Assembly (NCBI GenBank): GCA_023079485.1 | Contig: CM041092.1 | Location: 15,513,127 to 15,577,126, forward strand | Direction of reading: 5' to 3' | Length of the DNA: 64,000 nt | DNA from: Archilochus colubris | Lineage: Eukaryota; Chordata; Aves; Apodiformes; Trochilidae | In this document: piece by piece, positions 1 through 12,965 of the stretch | How positions within the stretch are numbered: the first letter of the stretch is position 1 | Layout: each line of letters begins with the position of its first letter | The notes under the pieces: model-generated | Database searches by the model: none | What the model was told of the DNA's origin: nothing | What the model saw: the letters and a program-made list of their open reading frames with translations, nothing else | Position numbers and translations under genes: made by a program

Positions 1-3000
1 CAAGAAAGAAACATCTGAAAAATCTTCCACATGGAAACAAATTTTTTTCTCCCTCTGTTGCAAAGGGTAAAAGAAGAGAGCATAGGAAGCTTTTTCCACC
101 CTTTCTTTTTCTTTTGTTCCACAGGTTTGTGTGACTGCAGTTTCACCAAGCCCAAAGGCAGAGACTATGCAGAAATAAAGATTTGTTTTTTTCTGTTTCC
201 TGCATGCTGCCATGAGTGACACAAATTTGGAGACAGAAGCCCAGTGAGGCTATTGCATGAGCTCAAGAGACAAGATCTTCACAATATTTTTAGTTATCAT
301 TTAGAAATTTTCTCTCAGGAGCAGAAAAAAACCCACCAGCAACAGGTCCTTACTTGAAAGAGTCCAGAAAACACAAAGGGATAGATCGGCTGATTTAGTT
401 TTGGTTTTTTGTTAATTACTTCCAAAGCTTTTAGAGTTAAAAGAGGTCTAGAGGTCTTTGAATCCAGCCTCTCTCTAAACTCATGCTCTGCTAATCCATG
501 TCAGCTGCATCTTCCCTTGCCAATACAGAGGTGAGTGTGAGGAATTTCTGCATGTTACTTATTTAGCTGTTACCTTTTATGGGTCTCTCTGTCTCCCACT
601 GACTTTCTGGCTGCAGATGGGTTGGCAGGAGGAAAACCTCAAACAATTCTCTCTGAAAGTTTAAAACTTAAGCAGAGGGGAAAACCGGAATCTGACAAAA
701 GAAGCAGACATCTGCGAAGTCTGTGCTTGGACCTGGGCTGTGACTTGCAGGGCTCCAGCAAACACAGGGTATAGTCCTGTTAAAAGCAGTCTCTGCTTAT
801 CTCATTGGAATCTGAGAATACACTGATCCTTTTTTTTTTTTCCTAATGTGATTTTCTAGCATGACTTTCAGTCCTCACTTGCATGTTTATTATAGGTCTT
901 ATGTGGAGACAATTTTTAAAAAATAAGTCATTTTTCCAGGTAGCGTTCAAAACCAAATGTGGAAACAGACTCTGTTCTTGTGGAGACTTCGTCTAAGCAG
1001 ATGAAGAACAGCCCTGAACAGAGGATAGAGCAGTTCCTATTTCAGCACAAAGAGCAGTGATCCTTCAGAAGGAGTTGGTGGACAATGATTAACCAACAGA
1101 CCAGGGAAGGGCTGCAGAGGAAAGGCAGGAGCTGGAAGGACAGGGCTGAAGTGAAAATCTGTGCAGGAGCTGACTGACTGGAGTTGGAGATCCAGCACAG
1201 GACAGGGAGAATCCAAAACCATATTGTCCAAGTGCCTGAAGAATCCAGTTATGGCTGAAGCATCAGCTATCTCATCATACCTTGTTCTAGGAAACCAATC
1301 CATATTCATGCATTTTGGCTGATTGTGAAGTTACTTCCAAATTCACTGATATGCTGTGAATGCTGCTTTGTCACTGTTTGTTAACCTTGGCCAAGGAGAA
1401 TCCATCAGTCTAGAAACAACAAGGAGCATTAAAATTTAATGATGACAACAAGCATGCTGAGGTGATTACAACCAGAAAAACCTGATTAGTTTTTGGGTTT
1501 TTTTACTTGCAGAGGAAGGGTCTGGAGCAATATAAAGAATGAAATGGGTGCCAGATTATAAGGAAGGTGCTTATGGCAGGGAGAGATAAAAATTCACAGA
1601 GAGCCACGTCAGAAAGGAAGAAGCAGTAGACTGGATTATTTTGCTGTGGAGGTCCTGGATTTGCTGTGACAAAAGCCAAGCCTAGGAAAGCAACCACAGG
1701 AGACTAACAACAGATAAAGAAGCAGAGGGATACCTTGAATGGGGTCAGGGAAGACACTGTTCTGGAATTTAATTTTCACAGAAATATTAAGCATTTGATG
1801 ATGCTTGAAAGCAAAGAGCAATGCTCAGTTCTCAAACTTTGTGTTCAACAAATTTCTGTGAGTCCATTTCTTTGCACTTACTAATAGAAAGGCAAAAACC
1901 AACCATAACTTCAGAAGAAAAGTGGGATTGTGCAAAAATGCACTTTTCACTTTTCAAGTATTGAGGAAATCTGAAAACTTCTAATGGGACTGGGAGCCTT
2001 GATGGATAAACCTCAAGATGAAAAAAAATAAATCAAATAAAAACAAGGTGGAAGATGTTGAGATGCAGATCATCAGTGCCTGTTAAGATCCCTAAAACAG
2101 AAGAGTTGCTGGAGAATGCTCAGACTCCAGAGGCATATTTCTGTGCCTTACCAGCAGGAAAGCAAGGACTCTGCAAGAAGTTTTCATAAAACTAGGACAT
2201 TTGATCCTTCAGTCTCTCCTGCCTGGTTGCAACCTCTGAAAATTTTTCTCATGGACCTCCTTGGCAAAGTCAACTCCAGAAAAAACGCTCTTGACATCAG
2301 ACTAGGGGCTTTTCAGAACCATTTTTACAATTTCGGCTACTTCAGGCTTTTAGTACAATTTTTCTGAGGGGTGAAGATTCTTAACCAGCCCAATGACTCA
2401 TGTGTGTTACAACTAACACAGTCTTCATGTGGGCCAGAAAAAGCCATGTGTTTTCTTCATTGACAACAGCTTGTCAGCACAACTGATGCCTTGGTTACCA
2501 ATCCTGGCACAGAATGAACAGACCAGAAACTGAAACTAAAGAGGCCTGTCTGTATGGATCTGGGATCTGATGTGTGTCCTTGGTTAACAGGCCTGGAGCA
2601 TACTTCACCAAGTAAGTCACAACGCAGTTCTGTCTTTTCCCTATGATCACGATCCTGCCCAACAGTTAGACAGCCCTCAAAAGAAAAAAGTAGCTTAGAA
2701 AGTTCAGCGTGAAGGATGGTGAAAGAATAAAGATCACTTTCATTGCTCTCTGTGTTAAGAAGGAAGAGCAAATGCTCTGTTTAGCACAACATCTGATAAC
2801 CATGGCTGCACACAGTTATAAAAGACTGTACTGCTTTTGACTTTGCATTTTGACTCTGCATGCTTGCAAAAGGACCTGCTAGCTATTTCTGTTTTTGCTG
2901 GAGGCTCCAAGCTGTGAGGAAATTCTAATGTGTGCAAGCACACCCAATAACTGATGCTCTCTTGAAGTAGAGATTGGCTACAAAACTGAAGGCTCAGTTT

Positions 3001-3574
3001 GGCCAAACCTCACCAATCAGGCTTTGTTTTTGCCAAACCAAACCCACACCAGAAATGGTTTTGGAGTCAGCTTCCGTTTGTTGAAACCACCAAAGTCCTG
3101 AGGTTATTCAAAGGTCTCTCTATCACCCATCTGCAATCTAAACCTTTTTTTTTTTTCTGAAACTTGTTTTCTGCAGATTGACTTGATATGCCAACAAAGA
3201 TTGAGTGGCCAAGGTTTTCTGCAAGACTTTAAGTGTTTCCCAGCTCTGGACAACCCCCAGATACTTCAGGAATAGCCTTTCAAGTGGTGGTTTGGCCCTT
3301 GTAGACACAGGCAGTTCTGGGAGGAAGAAAGTCTCATGTTCATAGAAAATAAGATTAAGAAACAAAAATATTGAGTAAATGGCTTTGAACCTGGAAAAAT
3401 ATGCTCAAGTTGGGGTGAAAATTCCAGTTGTTTTTAAATGAGCTAATTTGTTCTTTCCTGTACACCAAACGGGAAGAAAAGGGGAAAAAGCAAAAAAACC
3501 CAAACCAAAACAAGAACTCTTTGCTTTTTAATCTGACAGCTGCTCCTTCTGGAAAAATGATGTTTTTGTGCTTA
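1..3574. other. non-coding unique sequence, no gene seen
   Basis: No exon, RNA gene or intact mobile element could be supported. Reading frames are short, conflict between strands and resemble no known protein. There is a plain T run at about 830-841 and a possible very old CR1 trace at 425-500, listed separately. An A/C-rich patch at about 3475-3513 is low-complexity sequence. Confidence 0.6.
425..500 (-). repeat. possible degenerate CR1 LINE trace
   Basis: The stretch has the layout of an antisense CR1 3' end: a purine-rich 'aaaagaggtctagaggtc' part followed by a 'gaatccagcctc' part, recalling the usual 'ggacctc...gtccaacctcctgc' pattern. No terminal octamer repeat is visible and similarity fades within about 75 bases. 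It could easily be chance; a RepeatMasker run against avian and ancestral amniote libraries would decide. Confidence 0.25.
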
Positions 3575-3800
3575 AAGTGTTAGACCAGGACATAAGTGGG
3601 CTGGGTTCAGTTTGCTGATGTGCCAAAAAATCCCTGCATGACCTTGGGCAACTCACTTTGCCTTTCCCAGTTCCCTTTGCAAATGCTGGGGCTAAGATGA
3701 CCTCCCTTTTCTTGTCCGTCTATTCTCATTGCAAGGTCTTTGGAACAGGGCTTGATTCTTTCTATGCATTTACCCAACACTCAGCAGAAAATGTGGTTAC
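3575..3800 (+). repeat. MIR-type SINE fragment with its 3' tail
   Basis: Three ordered blocks match the ancient amniote MIR-type SINE. A 5' part has 'ttagaccaggacataag' followed by 'ctgggttcag'. The core has 'tgaccttgggcaactcact' followed by a pyrimidine-rich 'cagttccctttgcaaatg' block. A tail resembles the LINE-like end, 'attgcaaggtctttggaaca' and then 'acccaacactcagcagaa'. These elements spread before or early in amniote evolution, so the heavy divergence is expected. It is the most complete MIR-type copy in the window. A 90-codon frame crossing it (3658-3930) is not a gene. Confidence 0.75.
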
Positions 3801-6240
3801 TCTTCTAGCTGGAGCTCAAGTCTGTGACCCAAGTCATGTTAAAATAGTTTCTAAATTCTGCAAAGTCCAACTCTGGACTGCAGTTTCAACTCAGGCCAGT
3901 CTTGATGCAGTAGGGGATTATACCATATAAACAAGGCTGTAGATGTCACTCTCCGCTAAGAGGCTTTCCCTCTCTCTGCCTTGAGCTCTGTTGTTGGTTT
4001 AGGCTATTGTCAGAATGCGCTTGCTCACACTTGCGGGATGTTTAGTTTAAGAAAACCCACAGGTGACCCCAGCTTATTTTGCATTCAGAATATATGAAAT
4101 CCCACTGATGTGAAAGGGATTGCCTTCCAAGCACCATTGTTACTTTACAAGAGGTACAGGTCAATCCCTTACCTGGAATTCAAGATTTACAAAAAGCTTT
4201 TTGTGTTGGTTTGTTGGGCTGTTTGGGTTTTTTGGTTTGTTTTTTTTTTAAAAATATTTGTGTTTGAAACAGGGAGACCACACACATGCAGGACTTTCTC
4301 TCCGCCCATGATCTGATGTGTCACTTAACCCTTGTGGTTTACAACCAGTGCTCACCACACAGCACACAGAGAATTGAGCCTCTGCTCATGCTGGGGGAAA
4401 AAAAATGTCCCCAGGGAATTCCCCAGATGATGAGATCCTACCCATCAAAATTAAAGTGAAGGACTGGAGTATTGGGTTTTAAGAATGGGCCAGCTTCAGG
4501 TGAGAAAGAGAAGGTTCATCCCTTTCATTGAACCAGAAGCCTTGTGCTTTCATAGGCTGTTTTCCAAACCAAGTGCAGCCTGAATCTAGATACAGAAAGG
4601 ACCTCAGGGGAAAGCCAGCCAAGATTCCCAGGCCCTAGTGGTTTTGACAATTCAGGAACAAGGAACTCAAGATGAGACAGGGTTGCTTCAGTCATCTCAG
4701 CCATTCCTTACGGAATACAAACAACCCAGGGAGGAAGTTTATTCTAGGAGTATTCTCTGACCGAGTACTGTGGACAGGCATTTCCCAGTACCATCTAACA
4801 AACTACAAGACCTCTAATTAAAGGTCAAAAGACACAGAGTGCATCATCAGAGAGAGAGAATGATGCCATTCCTGCAACTGCATAGAATTTGAAACATAAT
4901 TGTTTAAGATAAAGCAGTTGAGTCTGCAATTGATTCTCTGTGCTGTGCTGAGATTTGCCACTTTTGATGCTGACATTACCGAGATCCTCTTTTCCAAAGT
5001 GGATATTGAAGTCTCTTCAGCTGAAAGTTGAAATAACTGTGGGGAGAATTCACAGAATCTTCTCCCTGAAAGGTCTCTTAGGACTGCTCTTCCAGAAGCT
5101 GCTGTTGTTTCCCAAGCTGCTAAACACTCCAAAAAGAGATGCGCAACAGTTTGGTAGCCAACAGTGCTCACAGCTAGGATTTACACAGTTATTGTAGGCC
5201 AGAGTCTCATGACTATGAATACAGAGGGACCTTTCATTGATATTGTGGGTGACAGCCACACTGGATCTAGCCTTGTAAAGGAACATTAGCAGAATTTAAC
5301 ATAATTAAATAGCTGTAGGACTCAGTCTGCTTTGTGTCAGACTGAGAGGAAGCACAAACACCTGCCCCAGTCTTTTGGCAGAAACTGGTCGACATCTGCA
5401 ACATAAGATTGGCTCTCATGCCCTGGAGGTTCTTGAATGTTCCATATGGAGCTAACAGTGAATTAGAAAAACTGTTTCTCCTTCTTCTCTTTCAGACTTT
5501 CCTCCTTTGTGTGTCTACTCAGTGAAGCAAGATTTCCAAGTAGAGGCAATGTCTTTACTAAGACCAAACTGAAGTAGCAGGGAAAAAATCCACCATGCTT
5601 TCAGGCCTGTCATAGTCTCCCATGAGGTGGACCAGCCTAAGCCTCTTGAAGATGCAAATACAAAACAGTGATAACACGGTGAGTGCACTGAGCTCTGTGA
5701 AGATGGGAGCATCACACAGTGATGTCAGCCAGGGCTGTTTGGGATTGGACTATGACCTCTTTTTCCTCCCTGCCTCATTTTACGCTGGGTGGCTAAATTA
5801 GCAATGGCTCAGGGCTGTTACTGTAAGATCACTTAGCAGTTAATCTTTTATTTGCAGAGCTGTTCCTTCCCACAGAAGTAAACACCCACCTTATCAGGCA
5901 TGCCATGGCAAAAGATGTTGTCCAGCTCCCCATCTGCTGTCCTTCCTCTCATTAGTGGCTTCCCTCCCATTTGCAGCCATTCCCACCCACCATCTGCCAG
6001 AACATGCTGCACGCCCACAGCCCTGCCAGTGACGCTCATGGACATGGTGTGGTCTAACCCTAAGCCCAGCCTTTATCAGGGAACAGCCTGTTCCCTCCTG
6101 GGATGGGAATGTGCCAAGCAGACATGTAGTGTGTCTGAGCCCCCTCCTCCATGGCAGCTCAGTGCCTGGCCATGCTCTGGAGCCCCTTGAAGCTCTAAAT
6201 GGCCATTAACAAAGCGTCAGGTGATTCTTACTGGTCACAG

Positions 6241-6281
6241 GAAAAAAAAACAAAAAAAAAAACCCAAAAAAAAACCCCAAG
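6241..6281. repeat. A-rich tract punctuated by C
   Basis: Runs of A broken by single or triple C, ending in 'aaaaccccaagg'. It is one of several A/C-rich tracts in the window, with G/T-rich counterparts when read the other way. No retroposed body precedes it, so a poly(A) tail of a processed insertion is not supported. Confidence 0.85.
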
Positions 6282-7300
6282 GAAAGACAGCATCTCTATA
6301 CCAGTGGTAACCTTTTCTTGTCACAGGCATACATGTCCCTACATCTCCACTGTCAAACTCTTTTTCACCTCCCTCCATTAAATCTCTGAGAGCATCATCA
6401 AAGGAGCCTGCTGAGAGGAATCAACTTAACTGAATTATAATTCCCCTTCCCTGCTGCTGAAAATCTAGGGCCTATTGTTGTTTTTAATATGGTGGCTTCA
6501 CTAGAGAGAGGCCAGATCCACTGGTTGTGTGAAGCCACATATGTCCCATTGAAATGTCTTCCTGTTTAGCTCCAGAAATGCACAGAAATGCCATGATGCT
6601 GAGTCAACATCAAGCAAACATCTTTGCAAGCAAACATCTGTACCCAGTTGTTGACATTTTTTTTCTAAGGCAGAGGCTGAGGCAGTCAATCTCTGTGAGG
6701 AGTGATAGACTCCCTGCCATCATGCCTGAATCTCAAAGTCTTCAGGACCATTAAAGCTATTTTTTTCCCAGACTTTCTTAACATAAGCCTTCAATTCCCA
6801 TGCATCACTGTGGATTTATTCTCCCCATTATCATTTTTGCTCTCTTTTCTAAAACCCATGCTCAGATTATAGAGTTTCACCCTTTCTCTCCTGTTCCCTG
6901 CTGGGTCACATACAAATCCCTTCTTTATCCTAGATTCATCCCAACACAGAAGGACAAAGTATCTGAGTAGTGGAAAACAATGCCTGGCTCACTCAAAACC
7001 TTGTTGGGATATTCTGGTGCAGCTGATGCCACTGCTGTTCCCATCCCATCTGACAAAAAGAACCTACAGCATGTTCCTTGCTCAGTGTTGCTGTCTGTGG
7101 GCCAGCAAAGACTGAGGACCACTGGTCTCAATAGGACAGTAGTCAGCTCATGGTAGCAACACAGACTTCAAGGAATATCACAAAGCTTCAGATCCTTCTT
7201 CTCCCAGCGCATTCCCACCTGGTACTGCTTGGCTACACTATCATCCACCCTATTGTACCCCAGGCTCTGCTTATAACATGTTCCTGCTTCCTATTCATTA

Positions 7301-7337
7301 CTTTTCTTCTTTCTTTCTTTTTTTCTTTTTTCCCTTT
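7301..7337. repeat. polypyrimidine (CTTT-rich) tract
   Basis: An uninterrupted C/T stretch made of imperfect 'cttt' units. It is long enough to act as a splice-acceptor-like or triplex-prone tract, but no exon follows it. Confidence 0.85.
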
Positions 7338-7541
7338 GTACCATCACCATTCTTTATGATAGAAAAGGCTCCACACTTTACAGGATGCTTTTTCCATCCC
7401 GGATAAAACTAGTGTTGCAGATCCTCAAAATTTTCTGCATATCACTTTGCAATTTAAATTATATATATCTGCTCGAGAGCATAGGAAGATGCAGTTGTGC
7501 TTTAGGGAAAATGTTCTTTTAGAAAACTCAGCCATATCCTT

Positions 7542-7570
7542 CATCCTCCTCCCATCCTCCTCCTCCTCCA
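7542..7570. repeat. (TCC)n trinucleotide microsatellite
   Basis: Imperfect TCC repeat interrupted once by 'ca'. Translated, it gives the serine run of a 78-codon frame (7447-7683), which explains that frame's odd composition. Confidence 0.85.
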
Positions 7571-8776
7571 CCCAATCCTCGAAGAATCAAATTCCCTGTC
7601 AAATTCCTAAGAAGCAATTGTCCAAAACTCATCAGCATTTAAAAAAATCATTGGAACATCTAATCTGTAAATGCTGCAAGTAAAATAAAACCTATGGTAT
7701 TTCATTTGCTTGTTGTCATATCAAAATCAACAATGTATTTCAAAAGTTATTGTTTCAGAATAAATATCAAATATTAAGTTGAATACATTAGGCTCAATAA
7801 GTTACAGCATGACGCAAATGCTCCTCCTATTTAAGAGGTCTCTGAAATACAACATAGATCAGAAAGCGAACAGCAGTGTTGTGTCCAACTTTTTCTTTTG
7901 AAATATTATGTCTCACTGAGTAGTTTATCAGCTTTCACTGTAAACTCTCATTGTCTTTCTACAACAGAGTAAGTCTCTCTCAGGTAGCCACATTTACCAA
8001 GGCCAAAGCAAACAGCAGCAAACCTTTCCCCCAAGACCTTCAGGTCTTAGGAAGAAAAACAGAGAGTGTTGGAAAAAAGACAGGAAAACACAAGCAAACC
8101 ACTGTGATGAGAAAAGCTCAGGTTGTCAATGGGTGAAATTGCTTCATCAGCATTTGAAGACTTCTGTATGACCTGCTAAAGGATTAGGACTTTTTTGCCC
8201 TTCTGCTCACCTATAAATAAGAAGCTGAACAGTACTGTGATACAAGGATTCACACCTTTAGCATTATACTTGTTCTTTGGCTATTTTTAATTTTGCATGG
8301 TGATTACAGGAATTTATCGCTTATGAAGTTGAATGCCTGGGTCTCAGAAGACGAATAATGGGGCTGCTAAACCAGTATGTTCCCCTCACAAGCTCTCTGG
8401 TGTCTCCCTTACTCCTTCCTAAGCCGTACCAGTGTATCCTCAGTTCTGTGGGAAAATATCAAAGCTGACCTTTGCACCTGTCACCACTTCTGTTGCAGTC
8501 ACTGCTGGCACCTCCAACTCAGAGCAGCTCTGCAGCATTGACCTGCACAGCCAGCCACCCCCACATCCTGTTCCTGTGTCCTGCTGACACTGATGTTGTG
8601 GCTTTTTATTCTGGTCTTCGATCACTATAGATGTCAAACCCTCATGACTTCCTTGCACCAATACTGAGATACAATCTGGCAATCTGGATAACTCAGGCAC
8701 TGAATTGAACAGTTCTGGTTAGGACATCTGCAGGCAAAATGCTTTGCTCTACAGATTTCATTCACACACAAAAGCT

Positions 8777-8795
8777 TGCTCTTTAAAAAAGAGCA
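8777..8795. repeat. short perfect inverted repeat
   Basis: TGCTCTTT and AAAGAGCA, 8 bases each, separated by AAA. A transcript could fold it into a small stem-loop, but no T run or other transcription end signal follows on either strand. It is most likely incidental. Confidence 0.7.
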
Positions 8796-9051
8796 TCAAT
8801 TACAAAGATGCAATTTTCTGTCCTTTTATAAAGCAGACAAATACAGTCACCAACTGCCTTCTCCTGATTCTTTCTCCAGAATTTAAAAGCAACTGAGGTT
8901 TATTTAATGCAAGCAAACATATACCTAAAGGATATTCACAGCATGGACTACATTTAAATGAGTAATTAATCTACTGAAAAATTTCTTCTCAGAAATCTCA
9001 GCCTGCCTCATTTCAATTGGGGAGCAGAATTGTGTCAATGGATTTATGATG

Positions 9052-9059
9052 TGACGTCA
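9052..9059. promoter_or_regulatory. cAMP response element palindrome (TGACGTCA)
   Basis: A perfect eight-base CRE, the full palindromic site for CREB/ATF bZIP dimers. It keeps its central CpG in otherwise CpG-poor DNA. Around it lies fairly complex AT-rich sequence with TTTATGAT and TTCATGCAT-like motifs. The site is seen directly; its function as a distal enhancer element is inference, since no promoter or exon is visible nearby. Confidence 0.4.
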
Positions 9060-12000
9060 GTCCCAAGGCTCAAGTGGCAACTTTTATATTTTCATGCATT
9101 GTTTAATAAGCTGTCCACTTCCCTTCTCTAACCCAAACTTTATTAAAATTGGGAAGATGAAGTCGAGTATTTTTCCAGAGAAGACAGACTTAGACTTGAT
9201 ACTGAAAAGTGATTCCCCGTGGTAAAGAAATGAAGAACTGCAAAGTGCTTAGAGAGACACATTTAATGCCTTAAACTCTTATATTGAGTTAACAACTAGC
9301 ATGGTCTTGGCTTTAAGCAAATAAATTCATTCTCAGGCTCTCTTTCTTCAATAATCTACCAACATAAACTCAGCTGCAGTTTTTTTTCTCTCCAGCAGGT
9401 GATACAGGGAGGATTGTTTGTTTTAATTATTTATTTTAACAAAATAGTGCAATGGCTACAAGCTATCAAGGTTTCACCCAGACATATGTAGAAGAGTATC
9501 TCATGACAGCACATACGTGTGTAGCGTAACATAAGAAGAAAGAAAAAGGGTCTAAGGAGGTTACTACTCCCATAGGAAAAGCAGTTTGATGCTCAGGGAG
9601 AGAGAGAGGTAGTGGAGCAAGAGGCAGCCCTGCTGACTTAACAAAGCAATAGCAGTGAGAGAAGGCAGGGTGGGTATGCATCCTGGGAGCAGGACAAATG
9701 AGGCAGGCATTAGGAAATACCTGTTCCATTCCCAATGTAAATCCTTCTATTCTTGGTCTTTTCTTGAACGGTGCTGGTTGTGGAGAATGGCAATTAGACT
9801 CCAACCCTGCAGAGATGTGTCCATCACAGGTGATGTCAGCGAGCATTCCACTCACCTGTGTTCTTTACAGCACAACCTAGAACCAGCCCTGTGAACAGCC
9901 CCTACTAAGCTGATCCCTCATTGTCAGGTCAGTGGCTTGGAAGCAAGATGAGTAGGCCTGGGTGGTTGTTTTGTTCCTAGGCTCAGCAAAGCACAGGAAA
10001 TGTGTGAGCACGTCTGCCATCAGCTCTGGATGCTCTGCTCTGGCAGATCTAGCTGTGCTTGGCTTCCAGATGTAGAGGGATACAGTCCTTCAGAACACAC
10101 ACTTTCACAGCCTCCAAGCAGATGAACATGCACTGGGACCTCCTAGCCTTTTCAATTTTCTCTACTAAGGTTCCACATGGAAAGCTGACCCCCTGTCTAG
10201 ACTTTAGAGAATCAGAAAAAAATTGCAGCCCTTTCTGGAAGCAGGCTCCAAGAGTGAAGAGAATGTGGATGGCACACTGGGTTTTACAGGCATGCCTTGC
10301 CTGGGTTCCTGGCCAGTACTTTAAATGAGACATGCAGTGGGGCTTTAGGGGCTGGGCTGCCATCAGAGCTACTCTTTTGTCATTACTAGCAAAGGAGAAG
10401 TAGAGGATGGGTACCCCAAACCTAAATGAGAGTCCATAAAACAAGACCTTTGAAAGCTCTGAGTTCACGTAGTTTAGAGGTGAGAAAGGACTATGGGGTG
10501 TCATAAAATGTTACTTAAAGAAGAAGTAAAAAAAGAAAACATTCTGCTAGTCCCTGGAAGCATTGTCAACTCAGATTAGACAGTAAGAAAAAAATGTTAT
10601 TGAGGAGGAAAGTGAAAATTAAGGCAGTATTTGTCAGGAGCAGCTTAGGGACAGGAAGTCTGGCCGTGTGCCAGCGAGATACACTGTGTAGCTTCTTTAG
10701 GTCCCCATCAGTCCTTTTTCCCATTTTATTTTCAGGGTGTCAAGATGCTTAGCTGTGCTTGGAACAGGAGGAAAACAAAATGGAGCCTTCTTTTTTGTAT
10801 CAAATGTTTTCCTGCTTTCAACTTTCCATGGACCCATACAGGACCACCAAAGTAAACTATGTAAAGACTACACTTATCACAGATGAGGATACTTTGAGAA
10901 GAATTTTTATAGAATGGAAACAAAAACCGTCACATTTGCCTGAGTTAGATTTGGAGAAGACTCTGACCCTTAATTTCTGGCTGCAACATGTCTGAGCTTT
11001 TGCTTATTGCAAGCACAATCTACCCTTCTAGAAAAGCCAGAGACTTGCCAGAGATAAGTCTTGCTCCAGCTTGTTCTATTTACCTTGCTCAATTTGAGAA
11101 AACATTCAGATATCCAAACAGAATATATCAAGGACAACACTGGCAATAGCTTTGGAGTTATACACACAAAGAGATATTAATCTAGAAGGAACATGGGGAG
11201 TTCATAAATAAATAACAATAAGCTTCATATTCAGCATAGGTAGGGATTTCACAATGAAAACATAAGCAAGCAGGCATAAGATGAAGTCAACAAGGGTTCA
11301 AATTAACTGAATAGTTGTGAATTTTAAAATCAAAAGGGCACCCATGAGCTCTCACTGAAACTCCTGTGTATACAGGCCAAAGAATCACAATGAAGCTTCT
11401 AGCATCCAGCAAGTAAGCTCTATTGAAACCAAGTCAGAGGTTTTAAGAAGACATTAATATAAGATTCCAAGTTTTGGAAATCCCAGCACAAACCGAGAGA
11501 ATTTGCTATAATGATTAATCACCTTCTATTGTTTAGAAAAAGTAGTGATCTGAAATTTATTTCTAGACTAAATTTGTGTCAAATTTACTCCCAGATGCTA
11601 AATCTCATCATGCCTTTTCTGCTAGACCAGGATTATCCTAAGTCAATTGTGGTCAGGAAAGCACTCAACAGCTTAATGGGGCTATACTGTAATGGAGAAA
11701 AATACAAATGGTACTGCTAAAGTGAAAAATAACACATCTTATCCAACCCACTTGCTGTGCTGCCTGTGGCTCCAAGCCACCCTTGGTGACTTGACCAGCT
11801 GGTTGAAATACCATGTATGGCCAAGAGGGAGTTGCTCCAGAATGACTTATAAATGGCAATTGTTTCATCAGTGATGCATGTGGTGAGCTCAAGGAGGGCA
11901 GCCACTGCTTTGCACTTACACTGGTCTGATCTGTATTTCCCCAGGTCCAGCAGGGGCTTTTGAAGTGAAACACCACACCATAATATGGCTTTAGAAATGC

Positions 12001-12091
12001 CATGACTTCCTCTCCATCTGCAGCCTAACTATTGTTTTCCACAGTCTCATTTCTAGGTTGATTTGATAAGATGTTGGTTATCTGCTCAATA

Positions 12092-12506
12092 GGGTTGCAG
12101 CACCTCCCCTATGAAGACAAGCTAAAGAAGTTGGGGTTGTTCAGTCTGGAGAAGAGGCTCCAAGGTGACCTTATAGCAACTTTCCAATATCTGAAGGGGT
12201 CCTACAAGAAAGCTGTTGTAGGACATTTTACATGGGTGTGTAACAAGAGGACAAGGGGCAGTGGTTTAAAATTTGAAGAGGAGAGACTTAGGCTAGACAT
12301 TAGGAAAAAATTCTTTCCTGTGAGGGTGGTGAGACACTGGCATAGATTGCTCAAGGAAGTGACGGCTGTTCCCTCTTGGAAGTGTTCAAGGACAGGCTAG
12401 ATAGGGCTGTGAGCAACCTGGTCTCATGGAAGGTGTTCCTGCTGATGCAGGGAGGTTGGAACTAGATAATCTTTAAGGCACCTTCCAACCCTCGCCATTC
12501 TATGAT
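12092..12506 (+). mobile_element. CR1 LINE, 5'-truncated 3' end
   Basis: A clear avian CR1 3' end in sense orientation. Hallmarks in order are 'gcagcacctcccctatgaag', 'gttgttcagtctggagaag', 'ccttatagcaactttccaat', 'gacattaggaaaaaattct', 'gagggtggtgagacactgg', 'gaactagataatctttaagg' and 'ccttccaaccctcgccattc', ending at a single 'ttctatgatc'. Only about the last 415 bases remain, as is usual for CR1, which inserts by target-primed reverse transcription and is mostly 5' truncated. No reverse transcriptase sequence is left, so it cannot move by itself. A 109-codon frame (12071-12400) is a by-product of this repeat. The single terminal octamer and scattered changes suggest an old copy. Confidence 0.95.
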
Positions 12507-12965
12507 CTCCTGCTCTGCAGAACAGCATACAGTGGAGGGCTGCCTGGGGACCAGAGTTTGACATTTCTCCTGAGGAAGGGCCTGCAACAAACCCCAAGGC
12601 AGTGTGGGGATATTTCAAGATGTCACAATTCTGAGAAACTGGACTATTTATTAAGACAATCTCTTCGGTGTTTTCCTTAGAATAAAATATGACTGGGGAA
12701 GCTGCCCGGTTCTGGTTGGCCATCTTCAGTACAAAGGAGGGACAGATATAACTCAAACTGTCTCACATTACCATAGTAAACCTTCACTTCTGTCACAGCC
12801 CTTCAGCAGGTGAGAAGAGGGTGGAGATGTGTGCACATCTGTGCTGAGGATGACAAGGGGCTGAAGCTGGACTGAGCAGAGCTGAAGGGGAAAACAATCA
12901 TTCAGCTTCAGCAACATCATTATCAGATGCCCCTTTTCTGGGCTGATGCTGTCATGTCTTAGACA

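Larger units (their letters stand above)
3801..12091. other. non-coding unique sequence, no gene seen
   Basis: About 8 kb without a supportable gene. It contains low-complexity tracts (6241-6281, 7301-7337, 7542-7570), a short perfect hairpin (8777-8795) and a CRE palindrome (9052-9059), each listed separately. A possible non-coding exon bounded by splice signals at 5496-5678 is discussed under findings. The longest frame (10049-10504, minus) has no recognisable domain and is opposed by overlapping frames on the plus strand. Confidence 0.55.

Noticed and set aside
3658..3930. 90-codon plus-strand frame
   Set aside because: Its first half is translated MIR-type SINE sequence.
4085..4130. 'tcccactgatgtgaaaggga' resembling an ancient amniote repeat word
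   Set aside because: Too short and diverged for a call without a library search.
5045..5130. 'cacagaatcttctccctgaa' resembling an antisense CR1 start
   Set aside because: Only the first twenty or so bases fit and nothing downstream matches CR1.
10049..10504. 151-codon minus-strand frame
   Set aside because: No family resemblance, no splice or promoter context, and overlapped by an 89-codon plus-strand frame.
12071..12400. Frame with 'RLDIRKKFFPVRVV' translation, similar to one at 35855-36091 (minus)
   Set aside because: The similarity between the two peptides comes from the shared non-coding CR1 3' end, not from a duplicated gene.
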